Origin: Chitinophaga fulva
GTDB taxonomy: Bacteria > Bacteroidota > Bacteroidia > Chitinophagales > Chitinophagaceae
Direction of reading: 5' to 3'
NCBI RefSeq assembly: GCF_012927205.1
Contig: NZ_JABBGC010000001.1
Coordinates: 1,488,001 to 1,552,000 of the forward strand
Length of the DNA: 64,000 nucleotides
A program made the translations under genes and the position numbers. Positions 1-7,850 of the stretch are shown in pieces. The notes under the pieces are model-generated. The model saw only the letters and a list, made by a program, of their open reading frames with translations, was not told where the DNA came from and searched no databases. Each line of letters starts with the position of its first letter. The stretch's first letter is position 1.

Positions 1-486
1 AGCGCAACAGGCAGCAGCGAATCCTCCGGTGAGTGGATAACCGATCCCGCCGGGTGTTGCGGTCAGGAAAAGGATAACGCCCGAGCCCTGGCCTTTCATC
101 ACCTGTCCGGCTGCTTTGGCTGTCAGGAAGCGGGTTTGCAGGAAGCGGGTGACTGGTGTTACATAGTCATCTACGGAAAGTTCGATGAGCGGTACATCCT
201 GGATAACATCTACTCCTGCTGCATTGAAGGAGATGTCTACTGTGCCATATTGTTGTTTTACGGCGGTGATATGCTGTATGACGGCTTTTTCGTCAAAGGC
301 GTCCACTTCCGCGATTTCGGCCTGTCCGCCGGCAGCCTTTATCCTGTCTGCTGTTTGTTGAACAGATGCCAGCCGGTGACCAGTCAGCAATACGCGGGCG
401 CCAGCCTGTGCCAGCGCTTCCGCTACGGCACTGCCGAGCGAACCGCCGGCGCCATAAACAATCGCATTTTTGTGTTGCAGTAACAT
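1..486 (-). CDS. SDR-family oxidoreductase, partial (C-terminus outside window)
   Basis: Reading leftward from an ATG at 484-486, the frame stays open for 162 codons to the window edge. The product begins with a Rossmann segment, AIVYGAGGSLGSAVAEALA, followed by an NAAG motif near residue 94, as expected for a classical short-chain dehydrogenase. The active-site stretch is unusual. Where the family has Tyr-x-x-x-Lys, this protein reads GGFAAACCA, so Tyr appears to be Phe and Lys appears to be Cys. It may be a degenerate or non-catalytic SDR. The substrate is unknown and the C-terminal third is not visible. Confidence 0.8.
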   Translation of the reverse strand, partial: MLLQHKNAIVYGAGGSLGSAVAEALAQAGARVLLTGHRLASVQQTADRIKAAGGQAEIAEVDAFDEKAVIQHITAVKQQYGTVDISFNAAGVDVIQDVPLIELSVDDYVTPVTRFLQTRFLTAKAAGQVMKGQGSGVILFLTATPGGIGYPLTGGFAAACCA

Positions 487-522
487 AACATGGAAGATTT
501 ACAAGGTGATCGATGTACTCAG

Positions 523-1017
523 TTACGCCAATAATGTTTCATATAGCAACAGCTCCTCTCCGTTATACATAATCGTTTCGCTATAGTGAAGCCCCAACTT
601 TTCCAGTAAGTGGATAGAACGGCTGTTTCCCGGCAGTGTGGTAGCCAGGATATGTGTGTGTGCTTTATCCGTTTTCAGCGCCTCCAGCAGGGCGGATGCT
701 GCTTCAAAAGCATAACCCTGGCTGGCATGTTCCGGCAGAAAAGCAAATCCGATATCATGGTGTGGTAAATAGGTCCGCTTGATAACGGTAACGATGCCCA
801 TCGGCTGACGGTCATGCTGCCGGAAGACGACCCTGAAGTCTGTGTCAGGGTTGTCAATCACCCGTTGTATATAACTGATGGCATCGTTTATATGATGCAC
901 ATGCCGATCGCCGATAAACTGTTTCCAGGCAGGGGTGTTCACCAATACAAAAATAAAGGCAGCTTCATGGGTTGTGATGGGTTCTATGAATAGCCGTTCT
1001 GTTTGCAATGTCTCCAT
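523..1017 (-). CDS. GNAT N-acetyltransferase (RimJ/RimL-like)
   Basis: The 164-residue protein opens with METLQTERLFIEPIT, the usual start of RimJ/RimL-type acetyltransferases. It has the acetyl-CoA loop region around residues 88-106 (GFAFLPEHASQGYAFEA) and the C-terminal NSRSIHLLEKLGL segment that packs against the cofactor. Such enzymes transfer acetyl from acetyl-CoA to an amine of a protein or small molecule. The substrate cannot be read from the sequence. It lies 36 bp upstream of the partial SDR gene on the same strand, so the two may be cotranscribed. Confidence 0.85.
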   Translation of the reverse strand: METLQTERLFIEPITTHEAAFIFVLVNTPAWKQFIGDRHVHHINDAISYIQRVIDNPDTDFRVVFRQHDRQPMGIVTVIKRTYLPHHDIGFAFLPEHASQGYAFEAASALLEALKTDKAHTHILATTLPGNSRSIHLLEKLGLHYSETIMYNGEELLLYETLLA

Positions 1018-1161
1018 CGTGAGAATGCTGTTTCAACGAACTTACAATTTTTACAGAAAAATCGTAAAAAGATTACATGAGAAGTTGATTTGAAATATAT
1101 TATAATGCGATATTTTTATTATATATATTGGATGTTCAACCTAAATGTAAATCGTTATTTT

Positions 1162-1584
1162 ATGAAAAAACTCATCCTTGGTTCCTTCGCCCTGTTGATG
1201 TTTTCAGCTTCTATGCTGATATTCCAGATCAGCTGTAAAAAATCTGCTGAAGCAGAAAGTCCCATGCCAGCTGTGCCTGTACAGATTAATAAAGTGGCAT
1301 TTACAAGATACTCCCAGAATGGGGGAACAGAAATCTGTGTGATGAACTATGACGGCACCGGATTGGTGAAAGTGCCAGTTCAGCTGGGAGCAAACCAAAG
1401 CATCACAGACGAAGTACGCCTGTCGCCGGATGGCAGAAAGGTGTTCTTTGTCCTGTACACACCGGGAACCAATGAAACCAAAAAAGAGGACATTTATTCC
1501 TGTGACATCGACGGTAAAAACCAGAAGAAAATTTACGGCATGCCCGACGGTGGTGGTAACACTATCTTAGGTGGTGCTTATTAA
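1162..1584 (+). CDS. Small lipoprotein with TolB-like propeller motif
   Basis: An upstream ATG at 1090 is in frame, but the ATG at 1162 is preferred because it starts directly at a lipoprotein signal peptide (MKKLILGSFALLM, Cys at the ISC/KK junction). The mature protein of about 115 residues contains EICVMNYDGTGL and VRLSPDGRKVFF, and ends with DIYSCDIDGKNQKKI. These are two blades of a TolB/WD40-like PD40 beta-propeller. That is far short of a complete propeller, so it is either a small stand-alone protein or a truncated remnant. It is followed by a strong terminator. Function unknown. Confidence 0.7.
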   Translation: MKKLILGSFALLMFSASMLIFQISCKKSAEAESPMPAVPVQINKVAFTRYSQNGGTEICVMNYDGTGLVKVPVQLGANQSITDEVRLSPDGRKVFFVLYTPGTNETKKEDIYSCDIDGKNQKKIYGMPDGGGNTILGGAY

Positions 1585-1603
1585 TTGCCCGGTATATTGG
1601 AAT

Positions 1604-1635
1604 AAAAGGTCCGTGCCATGGCACGGACCTTTTTT
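1604..1635 (+). terminator. Intrinsic terminator after the TolB-like lipoprotein
   Basis: A perfect inverted repeat (GGTCCGTGCC / GGCACGGACC) has a 2-nt centre, with A-rich sequence before it and a T run after it. The arrangement is symmetric enough to work in both directions, and it also lies just past the stop of the leftward small gene at 1640. Confidence 0.85.
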
Positions 1636-1639
1636 ATGA

Positions 1640-1840
1640 TCAGTTGAAAGCCTGGAAATCAATGGTGGCAGGCTTATCGGCGTTTTCTTTTTCCGGATGC
1701 ACCACTACTTCTATGGGCGCTTCTTCCCTGAATCGGGGCATACTGATAGGCACGCCGGCAAAAAGGCATAAGCACATGGCCGCGAGCATACAGTACGCAA
1801 CGATCCGTAATGCCCGGAATACGGGTTGCAGACGTTTCAT
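1640..1840 (-). CDS. Small single-pass membrane protein, unknown
   Basis: This 66-residue product has a basic N-terminus, one hydrophobic segment (residues about 11-30, LRIVAYCMLAAMCLCLFAGV) and a charged, acidic tail. No family was recognised. The next leftward gene (start 2263) ends 43 bp upstream of it, so the two small genes probably form an operon that ends at the hairpin at 1604-1635. Confidence 0.5.
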   Translation of the reverse strand: MKRLQPVFRALRIVAYCMLAAMCLCLFAGVPISMPRFREEAPIEVVVHPEKENADKPATIDFQAFN

Positions 1841-1882
1841 TTTGTAATGTTTAAATCAAAAAATAACTACTTGAATAAATAA

Positions 1883-2263
1883 CTAAATGAACGGGGCGTC
1901 TGTGGGAGAAGGTTCAGGAAATATTTTTAGTTGCGGGAGATGCCTGACTGTTTCAAAGCTCCGGCATGTTTCCGCTGCGCGACGAAGCTGTATTTTGGTT
2001 TGTTGTTCGGTGAAAGCCAATATATACGTGACCGGTACCTTGTACTCACAGGATGGGGCACACGCGGCCAGAGCCCGGAAGTACCCGATGGTCCTTCCTT
2101 TGCAGCAGCGGGCATGGTAAACAAGTTCATCCTGTATGGGAGGCCGGTTACAATTGTTCCCCTCCAATGGCAGGTAGGAGGCCATGCTGCACAGCAACAA
2201 CATCACTACCAGCCAGCCCGGGGGCAGGTCTCTTCTGATGGTAGTAGTACATGCTGATGTCAT
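1883..2263 (-). CDS. Small cysteine-rich secreted protein, unknown
   Basis: The 126-residue product has a hydrophobic stretch at residues 17-31 (WLVVMLLLCSMASYL), probably a signal or anchor. It is followed by a region with several cysteines (NNCN, ARCCKG, ACAPSCEYK) that could form disulfides. The codon pattern, with G/C at many third positions, fits a real gene better than the overlapping frames do. No family recognised. Likely cotranscribed with the small membrane protein at 1640-1840. Confidence 0.5.
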   Translation of the reverse strand: MTSACTTTIRRDLPPGWLVVMLLLCSMASYLPLEGNNCNRPPIQDELVYHARCCKGRTIGYFRALAACAPSCEYKVPVTYILAFTEQQTKIQLRRAAETCRSFETVRHLPQLKIFPEPSPTDAPFI

Positions 2264-2304
2264 CTTTCAAAGATAAAAAAATCCGGCTGAAGAAATATAG
2301 CACC

Positions 2305-2335
2305 ATAAAAAAGGGCGTCTGTGAAAAGACACCCT
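2305..2335 (-). terminator. Terminator of the leftward membrane-gene operon
   Basis: Read leftward, GGGTGTCT and AGACGCCC pair (one G-U), followed by TTTTTT. It ends transcripts coming from the genes at 2637-3350. The roughly 300 bp between the hairpin and 2637 hold only AT-rich DNA and one short inverted repeat (TGCGTT/AACGCA near 2363). No convincing gene was seen there. Confidence 0.65.
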
Positions 2336-2636
2336 GCTGTTTTATTAACTTCTAACATACCTGCGTTTAACTTTTAACGCAATATCGTTGTTCGCTTTCT
2401 GGTTGCTGACAAGGTTGCTGATCAATTATAAAAATCACCAACACTACGAAGATAATGGACAATCGGTTAGTTATCTCCTCACTTTTATACAGTCGGTCAT
2501 ATTTAGTGTCGGAGAACTGATGAGATATACTGCCAGTATAGTGCCATTTTTTCGTTTTGCTGATTGTCAGGTAGTTATAGCGAAGTAAAAACGTAGGTAC
2601 GTCCGGTTTTGTACAACCGCCTGTCCGGTTTTACCG

Positions 2637-2966
2637 TTACACCCTGATAACAGCAATCAGTGCAGCCAGCGCGGTGAGGCCTGTCAGCCAGTAGTAGGCC
2701 TGCCGGGTGAACGGCTTATCGGCAAAACGGATATTCAGCACCGTGATCACCAGGAATATTAGCAGCTTGGGCACCACTTTGTAATAGTTGATGGCCGGGT
2801 ATTTCAGGGCTGCAAGCCCAACACCGGTGAGCAGGATAACGATGCCCAGTATCATACCGGTTTTGTCGCGGTGGGCGGTGACGTCCTTCCATAAGGTGGC
2901 CAGGATAAAGAGGTAACCGGCAAAGGCGGCGAAATGCAATAACAGCAGGATGTTGAAAAGCAGCAT
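2637..2966 (-). CDS. Four-helix membrane protein, unknown
   Basis: The 109-residue product is almost entirely hydrophobic. Four predicted transmembrane helices lie around residues 2-22, 36-55, 66-81 and 90-108, with short charged loops. No named family was recognised. Its start lies 3 bp after the stop of the DUF4267-like gene, so the two are cotranscribed and probably translationally coupled. Confidence 0.7.
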   Translation of the reverse strand: MLLFNILLLLHFAAFAGYLFILATLWKDVTAHRDKTGMILGIVILLTGVGLAALKYPAINYYKVVPKLLIFLVITVLNIRFADKPFTRQAYYWLTGLTALAALIAVIRV

Positions 2967-2969
2967 GGA

Positions 2970-3350
2970 TCAGGATTTAGCGGTGGTGCGGATATAATAA
3001 AAGCCCAGTATCAGTGACAGTACTACGGCGATGGCATGCGGGTACAGGCGGGCGGCCACATAGTCGGTATGGCTCATGACAACGGAGAAATCAACCATCG
3101 GAATGATACTGCCAGCCAGCAAAAGGAAACCGGCTGCGCGGAATTCACGCATCAGCAACAACAACACGATCGCCGCTCCGGTAAATAAATCACGGATGCC
3201 TTTGATGTAATGGAAAGAATAGTCACCGCCGGTGGAGGTATGAATGCCGAAGGCGGTTTCAGCGGTCATCGGCACCAGCAGAAAACGAGCGCCGATAAAG
3301 ATCAGGAGCAAACCGGTGAGCAGGGTGAGATAGTAAAATAACTGTTTCAT
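2970..3350 (-). CDS. DUF4267-like membrane protein
   Basis: The start at 3350 (MKQLFYYLTLL) is chosen because the nine upstream in-frame codons are not part of a signal or helix. The 126-residue protein has four hydrophobic helices and the pattern ARFLLVPMTAETAFGIHT, then YIKGIRDLFTGAAIVLLL. These are hallmarks of DUF4267 membrane proteins, a family with no settled function. It is first in a two-gene operon with the gene at 2637. Confidence 0.7.
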   Translation of the reverse strand: MKQLFYYLTLLTGLLLIFIGARFLLVPMTAETAFGIHTSTGGDYSFHYIKGIRDLFTGAAIVLLLLMREFRAAGFLLLAGSIIPMVDFSVVMSHTDYVAARLYPHAIAVVLSLILGFYYIRTTAKS

Positions 3351-3414
3351 ATACTTCGTTTGTGAATGATGAAACAAAGCTATGACGACATTAAAACCTG
3401 TTCATTCACCTGGG

Positions 3415-4002
3415 TTAATAAATCTGCCGGGAGGCCATTCTTTTTCGGATACGGCTCAGGGATGGTGGTTTAACACCCACAAATGAGGATACATAATATT
3501 GCGGGATGCGTTGTTGCAGGTCAGGATAGTCTTCCTGGAATTGCAGGTACCGTTGCTCCGGCGAGTCTGCATACAGCGACGCTATTTTTTTGATGGCATA
3601 TACGTACAGCTGTTCACATACCAGCCTGCCAAACCGTTCGCCCTGTTTTACGCCGCTGTACAGGCGTTGCAGGTCTTCGTGAGAAATACAGAGCACTTCG
3701 CTGTCTTCCATAAACTGAATATTGCTGGCGGAGGGGGAGTGATCAAGGAAGCTGCTGTAGTTGCACATAAAATCATTTTCTTTACCGAAGTCGTATGTCT
3801 GTTCTTCTCCATTGGCGTTGATAGCATAATAGCGTACCAGTCCGTGGTTGATGAAACCCACCGCTTTGCATACCTGGCCTTCCCGCAGGAAATAGTCCTG
3901 CCGGTCGTATTTTTTCAGGTGAAAAAGGGAGGTGACGAAAGCCTTCTCTGCTGCTTCCAGTTGTATAATGTTTTCGATAGCGTGAATAACCCGTTGATGC
4001 AT
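3415..4002 (-). CDS. Crp/Fnr-family transcriptional regulator
   Basis: The preferred start at 4002 (MHQRVIHAIENIIQ) gives 195 residues, typical for Bacteroidota Crp-like proteins. The longer frame to 4083 adds only an unconserved leader. The N-terminal cyclic-nucleotide-binding fold shows REGQVCKAVGFINHGLVRYY and a TYDFGKENDF strand. The C-terminus has a helix-turn-helix (YYVSSFVGVKPPSLSRIRKRM). No Fe-S cysteine cluster is present. It reads towards the DUF4267-like operon and is divergent from the AraC gene at 4254. The effector and targets are unknown. Confidence 0.85.
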   Translation of the reverse strand: MHQRVIHAIENIIQLEAAEKAFVTSLFHLKKYDRQDYFLREGQVCKAVGFINHGLVRYYAINANGEEQTYDFGKENDFMCNYSSFLDHSPSASNIQFMEDSEVLCISHEDLQRLYSGVKQGERFGRLVCEQLYVYAIKKIASLYADSPEQRYLQFQEDYPDLQQRIPQYYVSSFVGVKPPSLSRIRKRMASRQIY

Positions 4003-4253
4003 ACCTAAAGTTAAGCATGTTATCATGTTTGCAGATAATTTTCTGTTGATATGAAAGACATTTATTTTTACTGCAGAAACCAATGCTTATTATGCCAGCT
4101 CCCTGCGGTGCTCACTATTGTCGCGCAACAGACAACTTTATTTACCAGTTTTTATACAGACATAACGATGTATTATCATCGAACGGCATACTTCGGCTGA
4201 TGCCTGCAATAATTGGCAGTAGGCTATATCACTTTTTATGTAATTTTAGGTAG

Positions 4254-5081
4254 ATGAAAACCGCAGATACCCATATCAGGTACGAACTCATTCCGGCGCC
4301 TGCCCACCTGCAGGCCTATATCCGTTATTTCTGGACGTTGGAGGGAGATGATCCGCAGGCGTTGGCCAAAGCTTTTGGCTCGCTGGTGGATGGTTGTCCG
4401 GGGTTAATTTTTCAACGCCCCGATGTAGGCGCTTTTATCCGGGAAAGTAAAAAACTGCCCGAAATGTTCCTTTACGGCCAAACCACGAAGAACGTGGAAA
4501 TAGCCTCACTGGGCCCTTCCAAAGCTACCGGCGTGATCTTTCAGCCTAACGGGCTGAAATCCGTTTTCGGGCTGAATGCCGGGGAACTGACCAACGATTG
4601 TGTGGATATACAGCTGGTGCCCGGGAACGGCCGCTTGTCTGAACAGCTGGGAGCTGCGGGGACTGCCGGCACACAGGTGGAAATCCTTTCCTCCTGGCTG
4701 CATAAACGTATCACCGGTAACCCGGCCGCTACAGATCCACTGGTGGACTATGCTGTGGCGCAGATCGCTAACTCCAACGGTAACACGTCCCTCCGCGATT
4801 TACAGGAGAAGCTGCAGTTAACGGAACGGACCTTCGAACGCCGGTTTAAAGAACAGGTGGGCATCACCCCCAAATTATTCTCCCGCATATGCCAGTACCA
4901 GGCATCCCTGCATCAACTGAAAAGCAACGATTACAGCAAATTGTCAGATATCGCCTTTGAAAACGACTATGCCGACCAATCCCACTTTATCCGTTCCTTC
5001 AAGGAATTTACCGGCTGCTCTCCCTATCAGTTCCAAAAGCTGCTCGATGAAGCCGGAGCAGAAATTATGCTGATTAAATAG
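4254..5081 (+). CDS. AraC-family transcriptional regulator
   Basis: The 275-residue protein has an N-terminal effector-type domain beginning YELIPAPAHLQAYIRYFWTLEG. The C-terminal AraC DNA-binding domain (about residues 172-265) has two helix-turn-helix units, including LQLTERTFERRFKEQVGITPK and the signature DIAFENDYADQSHFIRSFKE ... GCSPYQF. It is followed 69 bp downstream by the DUF1772 gene, which has its own TAnnTTTG element and is a possible target. No ligand can be inferred. Confidence 0.9.
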   Translation: MKTADTHIRYELIPAPAHLQAYIRYFWTLEGDDPQALAKAFGSLVDGCPGLIFQRPDVGAFIRESKKLPEMFLYGQTTKNVEIASLGPSKATGVIFQPNGLKSVFGLNAGELTNDCVDIQLVPGNGRLSEQLGAAGTAGTQVEILSSWLHKRITGNPAATDPLVDYAVAQIANSNGNTSLRDLQEKLQLTERTFERRFKEQVGITPKLFSRICQYQASLHQLKSNDYSKLSDIAFENDYADQSHFIRSFKEFTGCSPYQFQKLLDEAGAEIMLIK

Positions 5082-5122
5082 CCATTGTCGGTTTTGTTCA
5101 ATTTTTAAAATTCTATCCACCC

Positions 5123-5130
5123 TAGCTTTG
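5123..5130 (+). promoter_or_regulatory. Bacteroidota -7 element before the DUF1772 gene
   Basis: TAGCTTTG matches the Bacteroidota sigma-ABfr -7 consensus TAnnTTTG and lies 20 bp before the ATG at 5151. No well-spaced -33 TTTG is visible, which may mean the promoter needs an activator such as the upstream AraC protein. Confidence 0.5.
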
Positions 5131-5150
5131 GGGTATAAATAATCCATCCC

Positions 5151-5648
5151 ATGAACGCAAAACAAATTGTATTAATACTCGCAGTACTGACCACCGGCCT
5201 GCTGACCGGCCTGTTTTTCGGATTTGAAGTCGCCATCAACCCGGCATTTGCCCGCCTGGATGATACTCAGTTTATCATCGCTATGCAGGCTATCAACGAT
5301 GTGATTGTGAACCCGGTATTCATGTTCGCATTTCTGGGAGCAGCGGTATTCCTGCCGGTGGCCGCTTTCCAGCAACACGGCCGGAGGAAAAGCCTGTTGT
5401 GGATAGCTGCTGCATTATACATCGTAGGCGTGCTGGGCATCACTTCTGCTTGCAATGTGCCGCTGAACGATGCCCTCGCGAAAGTACAGGTGGCCGGCGC
5501 TTCCGCCCAACAGCTGAAAACTGCAAGGGAAGGCTTCGCCGGCCCCTGGAACATGTGGCATACCATCCGCACCATCGCCGGTATTGTAGCTACAGTAGTA
5601 GCCATCGCAGCCTGCCTGCAAAAAGAGACCGGTAAAAAGGGGGCTTAA
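5151..5648 (+). CDS. DUF1772 (anthrone oxygenase-like) membrane protein
   Basis: The 165-residue integral membrane protein has four hydrophobic helices. The pattern LFFGFEVAINPAFARLDD near the N-terminus, the N-x-P-L-N motif (CNVPLNDALA) and W-x-x-W-H (FAGPWNMWHTIRT) are characteristic of DUF1772, a family grouped with anthrone oxygenases. The reaction here is not known. It follows an AraC-type regulator in the same direction. Confidence 0.85.
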   Translation: MNAKQIVLILAVLTTGLLTGLFFGFEVAINPAFARLDDTQFIIAMQAINDVIVNPVFMFAFLGAAVFLPVAAFQQHGRRKSLLWIAAALYIVGVLGITSACNVPLNDALAKVQVAGASAQQLKTAREGFAGPWNMWHTIRTIAGIVATVVAIAACLQKETGKKGA

Positions 5649-5667
5649 GGAATTTTTTTACGAAGAG

Positions 5668-5698
5668 TTTGGTTTTGTGAAATTTATACCTACATTTG
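5668..5698 (+). promoter_or_regulatory. Promoter of tRNA-Pro
   Basis: TTTG at 5668-5671, a 19-bp spacer and TACATTTG at 5691-5698 match the -33/-7 Bacteroidota promoter exactly. The mature tRNA begins about 36 bp further on. Confidence 0.75.
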
Positions 5699-5733
5699 CA
5701 TCCCGAATCGCCGGAAACGGCACCTTGTCGGAA

Positions 5734-5808
5734 CGGGGCGTAGCGTAGCCCGGTTATCGCGCCTGCTTTGGGAGCAGGAGGTCGCAAGTTCGAATCTTGC
5801 CGCCCCGA
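5734..5808 (+). tRNA. tRNA-Pro (anticodon TGG)
   Basis: Acceptor arms CGGGGCG (5734-5740) and CGCCCCG (5801-5807) pair fully, with discriminator A at 5808. The anticodon stem CCTGC/GCAGG (5762-5766/5774-5778) encloses the loop TTTGGGA with anticodon TGG at 5769-5771. The T arm carries GTTCGAATC. The 3' CCA is not encoded, which is usual in Bacteroidota. It has its own promoter and terminator, so it is a single-gene unit. Confidence 0.95.
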
Positions 5809-5823
5809 CTTGGAAAATCAAAA

Positions 5824-5856
5824 AGGCTGTCTCGAAAGTTCGAGACAGCCTCTTTT
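5824..5856 (+). terminator. Terminator after tRNA-Pro
   Basis: A 13-bp perfect stem (AGGCTGTCTCGAA / TTCGAGACAGCCT) with a 2-nt centre is followed by a T-rich tract. The stem is also preceded by an A run, so it may act on both strands. Confidence 0.85.
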
Positions 5857-5971
5857 GATTTGGTTAGGTAGTTGAATATGCGATTCTTGGCGCCTTCAAA
5901 ATATTTTTGGTACACCTCCTTTTTATTTCCCCGGTAGAGAAACTGATCGGTTTTGGACGGGAAGATTCTTC

Positions 5972-6862
5972 TTAAGAGCTAATTTCAAGCTTATAACCTT
6001 TGCCGCGTATAACAACAATTTTGATATTCGGATCAAATTCCAGTTTTTTCCTGAGTTTTGATATGAACATATCAAGACTGCGGCCTACTATCACACCTTC
6101 ATCTTCCCATATCTCTTTTTGGAGTTGGCTTCGCTCTATAACCTCGTTAGGAGACAACGCAAAAATGCGTAGTACACGGGTTTCAGTTCTGGTCAGGTCT
6201 ATTGTCTTTTCATTTATTATGAGCTTCTGATTCTTCGCATCGAACAACACAGCACCCAAAGTAAACATACCGGTATCCTGAATGTCGGGTAAAGCTCTTC
6301 GCCGCTTAACAGATCTTAAAAAAATAAAACCGACAAATGCTAAAACCGGCAGGCTGCCCAGGAGGTATACATTCTTTGCTGTATTTATTCCTGTCGGTTT
6401 AAATTTAATGTTGATCATGTAGCATGCTGTGGGCTGCACTCTCCCTTTACATGCTACAATATCATCTTTTTTATTTGCGGATATAGCAAATCCATAGGCT
6501 GCACTGGCGTTGCCACAGTTAAGTACGTTAACAACATAATCAGTTGCGAACGGATCTTTGGCTAATAAACGTTGAGTAGTATTTACGAGGGAGTCCGGCT
6601 GAAAACTAAGATCATTTTCAAAGCTGATCCGGTATTCATTTTCTCCGATCTTTTTTACAGGAAGTACTCTTGATGTCCTGTCGCCCGACTGTAAAAGTAG
6701 TTCATGTCCGATTTGGCGGAGTAAAACTTCCCGTCTGGCGATGTCAAAGTCGTCACTATTCCTCATGCTGAAAGCCACGCAAATTACAGTGATAAACGAG
6801 AGTAATATCAATCCGAACACGTATTTGCGTTTCCCAGAGAGGAAATTTCGGCCATCAAACAT
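5972..6862 (-). CDS. Membrane-anchored winged-helix (OmpR-type) regulator
   Basis: The 296-residue protein has a transmembrane helix at residues about 14-32, a periplasmic region of about 130 residues with cysteines at 116, 138 and 147, and a second helix at about 165-183. A cytoplasmic Trans_Reg_C winged helix (residues 198-296) contains TRTETRVLRIFALSPNEVIERSQL, GRSLDMFISKLRKKL and IVVIRGKGYKLE. No receiver domain is present. This is a one-component, ToxR-like layout with the DNA-binding domain at the C-terminus. The gene is divergent from the secreted-protein gene at 6965, a plausible target. Its base composition looks more AT-rich than its neighbours. Confidence 0.85.
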   Translation of the reverse strand: MFDGRNFLSGKRKYVFGLILLSFITVICVAFSMRNSDDFDIARREVLLRQIGHELLLQSGDRTSRVLPVKKIGENEYRISFENDLSFQPDSLVNTTQRLLAKDPFATDYVVNVLNCGNASAAYGFAISANKKDDIVACKGRVQPTACYMINIKFKPTGINTAKNVYLLGSLPVLAFVGFIFLRSVKRRRALPDIQDTGMFTLGAVLFDAKNQKLIINEKTIDLTRTETRVLRIFALSPNEVIERSQLQKEIWEDEGVIVGRSLDMFISKLRKKLEFDPNIKIVVIRGKGYKLEISS

Positions 6863-6964
6863 ACTATTTACGATTTATTTACAAAGGTTACATTTTTATT
6901 TACAATCCTGATTTCCAGGCTAAAAAACAGGAAGTTAATTTCGGTGAAATCAACTTTATAAGAT

Positions 6965-7588
6965 ATGAAAAATAAAAAAAATGCCTTAAACGGATCTGAT
7001 TTATCTGGAGATAGATCTATGTTAATTAAACCTGCAAAAAATATGAAAAAAGTTATTTATGCGCTGATCTTACCGCTGGTTGTGGTAAGCGGACTAGTAT
7101 TTGCTATTGGCGATAGCAAAAATGAAACTTCTAAAAAATCAATCCCAAAGCCACTCTCTGCTGCTGAAATGAAAGCCGAAAGGAAAAGATGGGAGGCTAC
7201 CCCTGATGGTATAAAGTTCAAAAAATGGGAAGCATCTCCCGAAGGTAAAAAAGTGCTTGTCAGTGCTGCTAAAATAAGTAACCAGATAAGTGCTTCTGCC
7301 AATATGGAGGCTGTTGTAACCTCTCTTTCTCTTCCGCCAGGCTCACGATTAGGTTTCGGAGTGATGGTCCGGATTAATGGTGACGACTATATTCTTAGCT
7401 TTGGGCTGGAAAATTCTGGCAATGAGTTTCAGCAATTGCATAGCCTGAAAGTTAACGACAAAATAATTATAAAAAGCCATAGTGTATCGTATGCGCCCAA
7501 GTATTCATATCCAATAGTATCGGGCAACTATGTAGAACGAGATAGTAAAATAATTTATAAACGTGCCCCCCGCAAAGGCGGTTGCTAG
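6965..7588 (+). CDS. Secreted or membrane-anchored protein, unknown
   Basis: The frame gives 207 residues from 6965. An internal ATG at 7044 (MKKVIYALILPLVVVSGLVFA) is a very good signal peptide or anchor and may be the true start. The mature part has a Lys/Trp-rich repeat-like stretch (KRWEATPDG ... KKWEASPEGKK) and then a beta-rich domain with LGFGVMVRINGDDYILSFGLE and a C-terminal RAPRKGGC. No family recognised. It is divergent from the membrane-anchored regulator at 5972, so the two may form a sensing pair. Confidence 0.6.
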   Translation: MKNKKNALNGSDLSGDRSMLIKPAKNMKKVIYALILPLVVVSGLVFAIGDSKNETSKKSIPKPLSAAEMKAERKRWEATPDGIKFKKWEASPEGKKVLVSAAKISNQISASANMEAVVTSLSLPPGSRLGFGVMVRINGDDYILSFGLENSGNEFQQLHSLKVNDKIIIKSHSVSYAPKYSYPIVSGNYVERDSKIIYKRAPRKGGC

Positions 7589-7639
7589 GAGAAAACCTCG
7601 AATCTGAAATATGTAGAAAATGTGCAATTTAATCGGATT

Positions 7640-7680
7640 TTAATAATGGTAGCCGTCATTTTCGCGACTACCATTATTAA
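7640..7680. repeat. Long inverted repeat after the secreted-protein gene
   Basis: Arms TTAATAATGGTAG (7640-7652) and CTACCATTATTAA (7668-7680) are perfect over 13 bp around a 15-nt loop. No T run follows, so it is not a classic terminator. It could be an mRNA 3'-end hairpin or a protein-binding site. Confidence 0.6.
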
Positions 7681-7779
7681 TGACTGATAGTCAATAACTA
7701 ATCATCCAATAAAGCCGCCAGCCGCCTTAAATCTTGCAGGAATAAGTTCGAAATTTGTACAGGCAGGGCGACAATAATG

Positions 7780-7814
7780 AACAAGGCAGCAGTAATGCTG
7801 CCTTGTTTGTTTTT
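7780..7814 (+). terminator. Intrinsic terminator
   Basis: A 12-bp perfect stem (AACAAGGCAGCA / TGCTGCCTTGTT) with a GTAA tetraloop is followed by TGTTTTTA. It is the likely end of transcripts from the gene at 6965 and lies before the convergent HxlR gene. Confidence 0.85.
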
Positions 7815-7850
7815 ATCACTTTCTGCCATATGGCCCATTAGCAGGGTAAA

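Noticed and set aside
136..483. Open frame of 115 codons on the plus strand at the left edge
   Set aside because: It is antisense to the partial SDR gene, whose Rossmann motif and codon pattern are clear on the minus strand.
2388..2588. 66-codon frame in the gap at 2.4 kb
   Set aside because: AT-rich, no family, no promoter or terminator fit; the region reads as gene-free.
5734..7850. Integrative element beside tRNA-Pro
   Set aside because: No integrase gene and no repeat of the tRNA 3' end was seen, so only the AT-rich content is reported.
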